Shown here: positions 1-12,700 of the stretch, in pieces
How positions within the stretch are numbered: position 1 is the first letter of the stretch
How the letters are laid out: every line of letters begins with the position of its first letter
NCBI GenBank assembly: GCA_036365455.1
Contig: JAWQUS010000019.1
Span: 10,206,001 to 10,270,000, forward strand
Direction: 5' to 3'
From: Macrosoma leucophasiata
Taxonomy: Eukaryota; Arthropoda; Insecta; Lepidoptera; Hedylidae
Length of the DNA stretch: 64,000 nucleotides
Translations under genes and position numbers: made by a program
The notes under the pieces: model-generated
Database searches by the model: none
What the model saw: the letters and a program-made list of their open reading frames with translations, nothing else
Told to the model about the DNA's origin: nothing

Positions 1-91
1 CCTATATTATTATGTTGCAAGTTGGCGATACCACAATACTTACAGGGGGAATCCCCTAAATTTGTTTTCGATTCCTTTTCGTAAATGTTGT

Positions 92-97
92 TTTATT
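92..97 (-). terminator. Candidate polyadenylation signal of the MADF-BESS gene
   Basis: The minus strand reads AATAAA here, 55 nt past the TGA/TAG-type stop that ends exon 3 at position 152. This is the usual distance for a short 3' UTR. No transcript evidence is available, so the cleavage site is inferred only. Confidence 0.5.
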
Positions 98-151
98 CAC
101 ATCCTAAATTTCAGTAGGCAATGTAACTCTAGGGCCCCATGGTCACATTTG

Positions 152-779
152 CTACGGGCCCCGCACCGGCTTTATCCGGCACTGGTTTGCGGGGTGATCC
201 CGCGGATCAATGTACGAAGAAAAAAAAAGTAAAACAACACATACCCGTCGTTTCCTAATAGGTCTACTACCATCAGCGGACCGCGTAGTCATAGACAGTC
301 TAGATTCACGTGCTTTTGAATCCATACTCTCCTCTTCTTTTGCAAGTATACCACTCATTTTGTTCTTAAAAAAGCTGTCTTCCGCCATCTTTAGCGCTTC
401 AAAACACTTGTGCCCTTGTAAAGCGTATCTAATTATTTTTAGGACTTCAATCCGGCAGAGCAATCTTGTATCATCGTCCATTTTCTTGAATAGAGGAATA
501 AGGGAGTTCATGAAAAGTTTGTCGTCATCAAAGTGGTCGTCAGGGAGGATGGAGTTGGCATCTATTTTGATTTCTAAAGAATTCTTCTTATCATCTATTG
601 TCGCTTGGCTGCATTTGTCTTGTGTCTGTTTTTCTGGCGGGTCCGGCTTCGTTTTGAGGTCTAGAGGCTTATCTGTGATCTCGTGTTTGATTCGTGGCAA
701 GTCTTCCGGGGGCGGATGCTGGGGTGAGTTGGAGACTTCGGAGAATGATTCGTATTTGTCTTGGGAGTATCTTGGTTTT
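152..779 (-). CDS. MADF-BESS gene, exon 3 (terminal; BESS motif)
   Basis: The acceptor reads CTTTATTTCCAG at 791-780 on the minus strand. One base (A, 779) completes the Lys codon begun in exon 2, and the frame then stays open for 208 codons to the stop. The exon encodes residues 118-326: a Pro/Lys/Asp-rich linker, the BESS motif near 202-238, a Met/Lys/Glu-rich helix, and a basic tail (RPIRKRRV) that could be a nuclear localisation signal, followed by a hydrophobic stretch. The opposite strand is also open over 210-815, but it has no recognisable protein and is a shadow. Confidence 0.85.
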
Positions 780-3700
780 CTGGAAATAAAGAGATGTTAC
801 GGTCCGATTATTTAAGCTACAGAAACATATACTATTAAGTTATGTTAGGTAGATTTCCTAAGGATTCGAGGAATCTATAATCGCAGGAAGAACAATTACG
901 TCACATTGTAATGCCCTATCAGACACAGACGCCGCTACAAGCCACAATTACTAAACTCACGCTTGTAGACTGCCGGGTAGGAGGCGTGGCAAAATGAGTA
1001 AATCAGCCTTATAACACCTTTACGCTAAGTACTTTCACCGTCACTCCTTGAGTCATAGAATATGAATGTTGAACCATCCTGTGTCGCTGGTGCTAAATTA
1101 AGATCTAAATCGACTAAATGACAAATCGATTCATCAGCATCGTCAGCAGGAAAATATGTGTTTGCAATACTAGTCGACTTCAAATAGTTAGAGAGTAAAG
1201 AACCTGTTTTCTCTTTTTGGGGAGGAGTTCAAGTTTAAAAAGCTAGATCGAGGACAATGATGACATAATACTCACTTATTCTGAAGAGCTCGCAGCAAGA
1301 ATGACATCTGTTTGTGGTACTGATGGCGGCGGCTGCCATTAGGGGACTATTTTGCTGCCGATACGCCTTGGTGAACGAGTCCTCATACAGATAATGCCCA
1401 AGCAAACACTCTAGGACTCCCGCTAGTGTCCTACCAAAAAGAGTGGCGTGACGAGAAACGCAGCCACACTACGTCTTTGCATATATTACAAGCGGTCACC
1501 GAAGGCAGGAAGAAGGGAAAAATAGTCACGTAGTAGGGGTACGTTCCCTAAGAATGAACCTGTTTTCTTTTTTGGAGAGGAATTCGTTCAAAAGATAGAT
1601 GACATAATACTCACTTATTCTGAAGAGCTCGTAGCAAGAATGACATCTGTTTGTGGTACTGATGGCGGCGGCTGCCAGTGGGGTACTGATCCGGCGTCGC
1701 GCACTTGCCCTGACGATACGCCTTGGTGAACGAGTCGCGGATGGAACGCCATCGCTTTTGCACCTCCTTACCTGTAAAGGAATGATTGGCATTATTTATG
1801 TAGTTCGAAGATGCTTTGGGTTTATACGAGGTTGAATCCAAAAGTTCGTGGCCCAAACTACAAGGAGACATGACATCTTTTTTAATTTACCGTCATTTGT
1901 TAGTATGTCTTCTATTGATTTATTGTGCGCAGTTTCATTCCGATACTGCACAATATAAATTTTCTGTGATTATTTGTTTGAAGCATTCTGACGCGATTTT
2001 CAATAATGGAGAAAATTGAACATCGTGCAGTCATTAAGTACCTCAATAAAAAGGCCTGCCACCAAAAGACATCCATCAAGATATGGTGAGCACTTTGGGG
2101 GAGTCTGCTCCATCGTAGTCCAGTGTCAAGAAGTGGGTAGCTGAGTTTAAGCGCGGTCGTGAGAGCATTGAAGATGATTCTAGGACTGGACGGCCTACAA
2201 CCTCTACCACGAAAGAAAACATCGATAAAATTTGTGATCTCGTACTGGGTGATCGACGTTTGACTATTGGTAAGATAGCTGAGACAACAGACATTAGTTA
2301 TGGCCGGGTGCAACACTTACTAACGAAAGAATTGGGATTCCATAAGGTTTCTGCACGCTGGGTCCCGAGGTTGCTTTCAGCTGAACAAAAACGAGTTCGA
2401 TTCACAATTTCGCGAGACTGTTTGGAACTTTTTGAGACTGATACCGAGGACTTTTTGTCTAGATTTGTTACCATCGATGAAAGCTGGGTTCACCACCATA
2501 TTCCTGAATCAAAGCAACAATCCAAACAGTGGAAAAGATTTGACTCACCTACACCGAAAATGGATAAAGTCGTTTTGTCGACTAACAAAGTCATGGCTTC
2601 TGTTTTTTGGGATGCGAAGGGCATAATTTTTGTAGATTATTTACCGAACGGTCAAACTATTAATTCTAGTTATTATTGTTACCTTTTAAGAAGACTACGA
2701 GAAGAAATAAAAGAAAAAAGGTCGGGAATGTTGCGTAAGAAAGTTTTGTTCCATCAAGACAATGCACGTGTTCACACTTCGGTTGAAACAATGTCTGTAA
2801 TCCATGATTGTGGCTACGAATTGCTGCCCCACCCACCTTATTCGCCGGATTTAGCCCCCTCCGATTATAATTTATTTCCAAATTTAAAAAAACATTTGGG
2901 TGGCTCGAAAGTTTTGACCAAAGATGATAGTCGCAGTAAACGAGTATTTCGCCGACCTTCCGGAATCTTTTTTTTTCGAGGAGATAAACAAGTTGCAGTT
3001 CAGGTGGAAGAAGTGTGTTGAGCTAGATGGAGACTATGTCAAAAAATAAAAATAAAATTAGACCCACTTTTCTTTCATTGTCTTGGTCGGGCTTCGAACT
3101 TTTGGATCCACCCTCGTATGAACAAAGTAATGTGAAGTCTGGTTTTGTTTTTCACTTAACATCCATGTGAGATGCATGCTTGTTTGACACCTTTTTAGGG
3201 TTCCGTAGTAAACAAGGAACCCTTATAGTTTCGCCATGTTTTACATAAAAAAAAACTAACCAATCGGCCAACTCCAAAAGAGGCTATTTTTTATGTTGTT
3301 AAGGTGGCAAACAATCATGCAGTTCACATGAATGTTAAGTTTAGTGCTGACTGCAGCCTATAGACATCTACACAACTACGGAATCCTTAAAACCAGGGGA
3401 CAAAATGCAGATGCTTTGCCACCCCTGAGACCCAAGTTGTTGTCTCTGTGATAGTTATTTCGGGGTCAGGCATAGATAAGGTAATGCGGTGGTGCCTACG
3501 CCTTCGAGCTCCTACACTGGAATCCTACCACCAGTTTCATATTTGCCTTAGGAGTAGCAACATATAGATAGTCACTGAACAACGCGACTAGTTTAACTGG
3601 TAATGTGCCCGGAGATGTCAACAGGCTCACCACCTGTTACATGGGCCAAAACGTATCCGGCGAATCGTGGGTTGTTTGCATGTATGCTTGAATGCATGCA

Positions 3701-6700
3701 TTTACCTCTGCCTACCCCTTCGGGGATTACAGGCGTGAAGTTACGTTTACGTTTAGTTTTTATAGATATGTGAAGCTTTACCCATCAATGTAAACAGTAT
3801 ACTTATTAATTGTTTTTATATTATTTCGCATTAACACATGCTTGTGAAATATATTTTATTTAAAGAAAAATGGAAAGAAAAATTTGACTTCAGACGGGAC
3901 TCGAACTCGCGGCCTACTGGGAATCTAGTCCAGCCGCTCTTCCAATTGAGCTACTGAAGTCCTGCCCGATTTGTCAAATCTTTCCTTCACATTTATTGCC
4001 TTGCTTTATGGTAGCAGTAGCGCCATCTATTGCCAACTATGCTAGTAATGTTAGTTAGGAGTTCGAGTCTCGTCTGAAGTCAAATTTTTCTTTCCATTTT
4101 TCTTTAAATAAAGTATACTTATTTCCAATAAAAAGTGAACTTCATATAGTACCGATAGTATTAAACAAAACCAAGCAACGGTTACTCATGACAAATGATA
4201 TCTCACTCCCGCGTGCCTATAAAACTGCTACGTTGGTACCGCGTAAGTAGGTATATTATGACGAATAACCGTCGACACAATATTCATTACATATCGTTAT
4301 TTTATAGCACACATTCAAACTTATAGATGTGTGGGTGTGATAAGGACGAACTTGTTTCGAAGGCATAATAAATATTGTAAGAAACTGCTATACCTAGAAT
4401 CTGTAACGTGCATTGCATATAGCCAAATAGGTAGAGCTAACCTTACCTTTACTGGTAGGCACCACCGCATTACCCAATATACTTGCCGCTAAATGGTGGT
4501 GTTCAGCACTATCGTGTACCGGTCAGGTGGTAATGTACGGCCCTGTAATTTCCGGCACAGAGGCATAACACCTTAGACGTCAGGGGTGGTAACGCATCTG
4601 AATTTTGAAGTTGGTCTTTGGTAAGGCCTAAGGTGTTATGCCTCTGTGCCGGAAATTACAGGGCTGTACATTACCACCTGACCGGAATACGATAGAACGC
4701 TGAACACTACCATTTAGCGGCAAGTATGGCTTTGGTAATGCGGTGGTGCCAACGCCCGCGAGCTCCGTCACTGGAGCTCAGTAAAACCACCAGTAAAACC
4801 TACCTGCCACTAAACCGAGTATCGCTTACATTTAAACATCTAAGCGACAGGCGTTGGCACATTTGTGCTTGTACTTACTTTGACAGAGGGGAAAGCCTGC
4901 GTATGGCAACTCTCCTCCGGTCCGCCGCGGCCGGTGGCCCGTGTTGCTCTGCTCTATGTTTAAAATTAATAAATCTAAATCACCGCGATACCCATGAAGT
5001 GGTTGCGCCATGGTGGCATTACTTAATGATACATTGATCAATAACATGACATTGCGTAACAAAAAGACCACTCGGCTATGTGAAACAGAGTGACCTTCAA
5101 CTTGACTGATCGCGTTTTGACCTCGAACAATTAAACCGGCCAATTCGGCGAGTCGCCTCGAACGTTTTGTTTGTGAGAAATGTGTAATGATCTTCATTCA
5201 ATAATAGGACCGGTTTAGAATTTTCAATTTGAATTTTATTTCAATTTTTATTTAAATTAAAAAAAAAAAACCTATAAGCTAGATGTGAACGCGACATCGT
5301 CCGCGTGAGAATTTATCATTGTTCACTATCTACCCAGACGAAGTCGCGGGCGCAGCTAGTATAAAAGTAGCCTATGTTACTCCTTATTACATCAGCTATC
5401 TGACAGTGAATTTCCGTCAAAATCGGTTCAGCCGTTCCCGAGATTAGCCCCAACAAACAGACAAAAAAAAAGTTGTTTTGGTATATCTACCGTGTATAGA
5501 TAGATACATGACATTTGCATTTAGTAAAAAGCGGTTATTTAATTTTAATAGTTAAGTTGTTATTACATACAGACACTCCAATTTTATTAATTTGTACCTA
5601 TAGATATGTCGACAGGTAGTCTTTGCGAAGGTGTCGGGACGTGGCTTCGCCATCGCTCTCTAGTGGAGGAAAACTCTTGCGCAAGTGCAGTCAACCGAAC
5701 AATGGCGGTCAAAACATTCCAATAGGGCATGGGGTAGTAAAAATAACGGAAGCAGCAGCGTACCGCGACAAAACTACCGCCAATGCGATAGCGTGGCGAT
5801 TATATCATGTTCTTCTCCTATGACGCACAACACCCATAGAGCAACGCGGTCCACCGGCCGCGGCGGACCGGAGGGGAGTAGCCATAGCGTGTATTACCCA
5901 TGCATAATAGTCTGTCATTTTTTGCGGGGGGAAATGCGTGCGACACACACGCACACTACAAAAATCGTCTATTACTACGAAACTCACACCTTGACTTTAA
6001 CAAAATACAGAAACAATTTCACGCACACATTTAAACATTTTGGCGACAGACGTTTGATCATTTGGTCTTGAACTTTGACAGAGGGGAAAGCCTGCATATG
6101 GCTACTCCCTTCCGTGTTGCTCTATGCATAACACCGATGGCTTTTTTTTATGTAATGAAAGTGTAAGGTTTTATGCCTCTATGCCGGAAATCACAGGGCC
6201 GTACATTACCACCTGATCGGAACACGATAGTGCTGAACACTACCATTTAGCGGCAAGTATATTAGGTAATGCGGTGGTGCCTACGCCCGCGAGCTCTGTC
6301 ACTGGAGCTCTACCACCAGTTAAAAGGGTCCCGGAAAACATGTTTTTGTATCAAACGTTTGAACAGGTGTGCAAGGCACAGGAGGTGTGTCAGGACCGGG
6401 CTATCTGGCGCTGCACATTCTCTGCGTACCCCGTTAGAGATCGTCACGCCAAGGCGTGAAGATACATATACGTTTGAAAAGGATTAACCCGTTCTAGTGT
6501 TTACCGTTAGTTTGGGTTAACCTTTGTTCTGCTTAACCATTATAGATGTATGACCTTTGGACAGGGTTAACCGAAACCAACCGAAGTTATTTTGGGATAC
6601 AAGTTTGAAAGGGTTGGTGATGTGGTTATTAAAGTGGTTTTATTGCTTAATTTAAGCGCTTGTAATTGGGTTAGATAAACTTTTCATCTCTCCCGTGATA

Positions 6701-9700
6701 GAATGGTAGAAAATTGATATTACAATTATGTTTTAATTTACATAAAGACTAAAATATCTTGCGAATAACATTGAAAACCCTCGAAGGGGGTTTTAAATGG
6801 GTTTATGAGCTAACTCGAAAAAATACAAACGAACCTCATGAGCGGTTAATGATTTGAAATACTTAACAGAATGTAAGGGATTCTCAAAAGTAGCGCGAAA
6901 TAAACCAGCTTAAAAAGCCTTCCAAGAGTAAGCGGTTCCAGACCCTGCTCTGTAGCACTACTGCTACGCTGCGTTCATGCAGAATGGGATAGTGTGTTTG
7001 GGCTTTTCACTTTTTTTCAAACGTTGCCCATTACCATCCGCCATAGCTTAGCCACGTAACTGGCGAAACGTCTGTTTGCATAATTTTTATGTAATGGAAG
7101 TGGCAAACTTGCAGTTCACATTGATACTAAGTGATGACTGCAGCCTATAGACACCCACACAAAGACCAAGGTCAAAATGCAGATGCGTGCCCACTCCTGA
7201 GGCCTAAGGTGTTATGCCCCTGTGCCGGAAATTATATACTGGCAAAACAAGCTTGCAGTTATTAACTAGATTAAGCAAGCAACCATAGCCCCCACAGACC
7301 AGAGCTTCGGTGATCTGTGTAGCCCCAAATCCGAGCGTCGATTTTTTCTTTGCCTTTTACAATGATCGCTGGATGACGTTCACCGGCCGACGATTGAGTT
7401 AAGTGTTTGAACTGCAGATAATGCTGTGGTGCCTTCGCCCCCTAGCCCCATCACTGGAGCCCTACCACGTCCGCTATTAAATAGATATTAATAATATATA
7501 CATTGCAAAATGTTATTCAAATCTATATTTTTCTAGAATAATTTTCGTAATTCGAAACCGCAAGAAACTGGTTGGTTTTTTTAAAATTCTTATCACTACG
7601 TTTCCTAGCATTTATGACTAAGGCCGTGACACGACGAATCCAATAAATAATTCCCATGCAACTATACAACGTACCTACCTACTGATTTGGATTTTTGTAA
7701 ACTAATATTTAGAAGGAAATATCTGTATCTAAGTGAATGGTTGGTTTTTCTGGAACAAATAAGCAGATTTTTCGAGTGTTAATAAATCGATGAACGTCGG
7801 CTGCACGCACGAAAACCTGTAACGTTCGGGTTCGGGTCGGGCGAGCGTGCAGGCGAGTGAGCGGAACAAGTGATCGAGAGGCACGATCAGTCTAATGGAC
7901 TTATTACACAGCACGGTATTCAGGGTACAGGGTTGATAGCAAGGGTCAGGGTAGTGTTATAACATTTAGGGAGTTAGGGTCCCTAATTAGGTCGACCGGA
8001 GCGGCCCGGTCAGCCTAACGCCCTAACTACACACAGTACAAATATGAACAGTATGGAAACTAGGTACAAAACGTTCAAAACGGCACACTCACACAAACAT
8101 GCGCATCGACGCTCGAGTAGCGAGTGACTCGGAGCTGCAGCAAAGCGAAAACCGCTCAGGGGCCTGGTTGATGCGCATGTTTGTGTGATTGCGCCGTTTC
8201 AACGTTTTGTACGTGGTTTCCATACTGTTCATATTTGTACTGTGACTGAGTTAGGGGCCTGTCGACCGGATAGTGTAATAAGCGGCAACCCGGCGCGAGG
8301 CCACGTCCACCCTTTCTGCCGGACCCTGAATACCGTGTCGTATAATAACCTATCTATTAAGTGTTCGGCTTGTGACGCATAGGTGTGACATAGGCATGTG
8401 ACACTCAATTTTAAAAACTATGCAATCTTCATCAATGATTTTCTATAACGTTATTTATGTTACGAAGGTGGTAAAGAAGCATGCAATTCACATGGATGTT
8501 AAGTGATGACTGCACCCTATAGACATTTACACAAAAACCAGAGATTAAAATGCAGATGCGTTGCCACCCTTGAGACCTTAGGCAGAGAATATGTAATAAT
8601 ACTACGTATAAAATGGACACTTTGACCTTCGACGTCCCGCCCGATTTCCCCGCCTCACCCAACCTCCTCCCCTCTTATGAGCGACGGTTGGTATTTTGTA
8701 CGTGCTACGCACACAGGTGCGCGTGTAAATACACGTCACAGATTGATGTCTGTGTAATAGAGACCAAATTAAGCATTTGTATGGAATTTTGGCGGAGTGT
8801 CTGCGGTGTGCCTTAGTTATAATGTCTCAGTGATAGTTATTACGGAGCCAACACGACAGTGCTGAACACTACCATTTGGCGGCAGATAGATTAGGTAGTG
8901 CTATGGCCTACGCCTTCGATCTCGGCCCCGGAACTCTACCGCCTTTGTCAGTGGTAGGAAGTCGCAAACAAGCATGCAGTTCACATCGATGTTAAGTGAT
9001 GACTGCAGGCTATAGACACCCACACAAGGACCAAGGTCAAAATGCAGATGCGTTACCACTCCTGAGGCCTAAGGTATTATGCCTCTGTGCCGGAAATTAC
9101 AGGGCCGTACATTATCACCTGACCGGAACACGATAGTGCTGAACACTACCATTTAGCGAGAGTACCATGTAGGCACCACCGCATTACTTAATATACTTAC
9201 ATATTAAGTAATGCGGTGGTGCCTACGCCCGCGAGCTCCGTCACTGGAGCTCTACCACCAGTAAAAAATTATCTTATTATCTTATCTTCTTTCCCTTGAC
9301 TCTCAGACATCTTATTATACCTATAAATCTATTGAAATTAACCTTGATTTAAACCATATCCAAAAATAGCCTACACCGCCCACGACAACAAAACTCCTAT
9401 GTGTTATTCTGTGACAAAACTCGCTTTACCCATTGAAGCTATAAATAAATATTTTTTTAATTAACGTAAGGTCCTTTTTCTGAACCCTATTAAAATTACA
9501 ATCTAGCCTAAAAGACTAATAAGCAATTTTATGCTAACTTAAACTTTTAATAAAATTATTTCTAAGTAAATGTCCACTGGCACTTTCTTAGTATGTCTTA
9601 AGGGGAAGTCACTTTGTTCGTGTGATTATGCAAAATAAGTCACTAACACTATTTTTTTTAACACTACACTAACTCAAAAGGTTTAGTTCTCTTAAGTCTT

Positions 9701-12700
9701 CTCACTAGGTGTGTGTTGTCGAGGAGCTGGATAGCCTCAATATTCACATGATGATGAAGCCTTTTTTCATGGGCTTCGGCGTATTTTTTTATAACGTTAT
9801 CTACGAAATCCATTTTCAGGTCCCGATGGAGATCGTTATTGCGTACATACCAAGGTGCATTTACAATGTCTCTGAGCACTTTATTCTGGAAACGTTGTAT
9901 TATTTGTACATTGCTCTTTTTGGCACAACCCCACAGCTGAATACCATAAGTCCATACTGGCATAAGGACTTGCTTATACAATAATATTTTATTGTGTATC
10001 GACAGCGGAGAGTATCTTCGAAGAAGCCAATACATCTTATTATAGCGAATACTTAGCTCTTGTCGCTTCTTCTTGACGTGAGCTTTCCAGCGCAACTTAG
10101 CGTCAAGCGTCATACCTAGGTATTTAGCTGTGTTCGCATATGGTATTTGTTGTCTTTTGTTAGTAAAGTCGATATGGACCGACTTCGTTTCATTTAGCTT
10201 GATGCGCCATTTTGTAGTCCAGTTATTTAAAACATTAACCGCCTCTTGAACTTTTTCTCCTGCTTCTTCATGATTTTGACCTGTAGCCATAATAGCAGTG
10301 TCATCAGCGAAGGTAGCAATTACATTATTCTCTAAATTTGGGATATCGCATGTGTATAATAGGTACAGGACCGGACCTAAGACACTACCTTGTATTACCT
10401 TGTATTTGGTACCCCAGCTTTTATTTCTTTGAGTTCAGAATAATCACTTTCTTGTCTCACTCTAAATGCTCTATTGGTTATATAAGATTCTAATATATCA
10501 GAGAATTGTTTCGGCAACATAGTTCTGACTTTATAAATAAGACCTTTATTTTTATTTGCCAGACTTTGTCAAAAGCTTGTGCCACATCTAATAATACTGT
10601 TGTACAAACTTTCTTGTCTTCTAGTGTTTTTTCAATGACATTAGTTATTCTATGTACTTGGTCTATAGTAGAGTGTTTTTCTCTGAATCCAAACTGGTGC
10701 TCAGGAATAAGGTTTTTAGCATCCAGAAGTGGTTTCAATCGTCTTATAAGAAGTTTCTCGAACAGTTTTGAAAGAACCGGCAACAGAGAAATTGGTCTGT
10801 ACGATGTTGCTTCATGAGTTGGCTTCCAGGTTTTGCTATCATTATTACTTCTGCCACTTTCCACAAATCAGTGACATATGTTAGTCTGAATGCAGCATTT
10901 ATTAGAGTTGTTAATTTCACGATAGCTTTTCGAGGTAGATTATGCAAGATTTCTCCTGTAATTAAATCATATCCTGGAGATTTTTTTGGCCTGATATTTA
11001 TTTTGAATGCTTTGATTACCTCGTTTGGTGTCACAAGTTTTATAATTAGCTCTTCTTGGATAAAGTTTTCCTCAAGAAGATCGTTTGATAGGTTCTCATT
11101 CGGCTTAAAGATATTTTCAAGATGTTCTGAGAATATTTTGGCTTTTTGTTGGTTGTTAATAGCCCATGTTCCATTTATCCATATAAATAAATATGGAGAC
11201 AAAATTCTGATATCATTTTCTTAAAAAAAAAATAAAAAATAAAAAGCTTTGCGCTAAGGTCGACTTTTGCACTAATTGCTATGTTGTAAATTTTCTGGTG
11301 TACAATAAAGTTTATTCATTCATGTAATATATGTATATGAGACCAGATATTTTAATCTAGATGGGTTGCCACTCATGAAGCAAATCAAATCAAATTTCAT
11401 TTAATCACATGGCAATTATAAAATTTTCTTGCAAGATGCTTTGCTTACTCTTGAGGTCTAAGGAGTTATCTAGTAGGATAATTATAGTAGGTAAGTACCT
11501 ACGTAAGTATTGTAAAAAAGATTAATGCGTGGAACGCGAAAGTAGGTACCTATTTATTATCGTGTGATTGGAGGATGATGAAATTATAACATACCTAATT
11601 AAAAAATAATGATATTAATATAATAACTCATCATTTCAATGAAAAGAGTACAAGTACCAAGCAATAGGTATATAATATTCTCCAGATGCGGATCATCTGG
11701 AGAATATTATATACCTATTGCTTGGTACTGTAGGTACTCGTTATGCGACGTACCAACTCATTTCATGACAACTATTTTCATCACATTTTTAGGCTAGGTA
11801 ATGTTTTATTTCTAAGATGTCAGGCAAAAGTTACCTACGTATACGTGTTATAAATTATAAGCTTTCATTGCGCTAGCTTAAAGGGTGCGGGGACGAGACG
11901 CGAAGGACACGGGCTCGACACGGCCCCGACACGTGTATTGCGTTAGGGCAATGCAGACGTTTTGCATTTTTCATTTATTTTGTATTTTTATGTGATGGGT
12001 GTAATTGAGAGATGTTGGTGTTTGTAATGCGATCCTATCTCTCAAGTTAGCTTTTAAGAGTAATTATCTTATTCTTAAGCTACTTGAAATTAGAAACTAA
12101 TGGCCGAATACTCAAACATCACTCAATTTTAAGCAACGCTCAAATGTGCGCTATCTATATCGTTTGAACGTGTTTTATAAAGTCAGAAGACTTATAAGAC
12201 CCACTTAGATTTAAGTGACGTTTGAGTATTTGGCCGTAAGTGCTGTGTTTTCAATGAGGCTGACATAACCGCCCAGCGACTAAAGCCTCATTTAAAAATA
12301 AAGAGAAAAAAACCAAGAAAAATAGATAGATAGAAAAACTTTTTTTTCTTACACATAGAATAAATAAAATTTATAAAAAAAGCTACCTATTCCTGATATT
12401 TTAGACTAGCTGTGCCCACGGCTTCGTCCGCGTAGCTGGTCTAGACCAGAACAAAAAGCTATTGTTTGCGTAGTAAGTATACTGAATTTGATTCTAAACT
12501 TTCGTGGAAATATAATTTAGGTGCCTACTGGCTTTATGTATGAGTTCCAGGTACTTACATGGTGCGTGCAAGGTTGTATTTTTTTAATGTTATGACTAGC
12601 TGATCCGGCAAACGTCGCCGTCGTTCTATCATAATAATAAATTCTTAGGTTTTCGCGAGCTACACTCATTGAAATAAAACTATTTTTACGGATTTATCTC

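Noticed and set aside
210..815. 201-codon open frame on the plus strand
   Set aside because: It is antisense to MADF-BESS exon 3, with no domain. The minus frame carries a BESS motif and correct splice phase.
3886..3961. Possible functional tRNA gene (also at 43044, 43382, 45877)
   Set aside because: Acceptor, D and T arms pair, but the anticodon arm has an oversized loop. The same unit recurs inside foldback repeats, so it is a tRNA-like repeat core rather than a tRNA gene.
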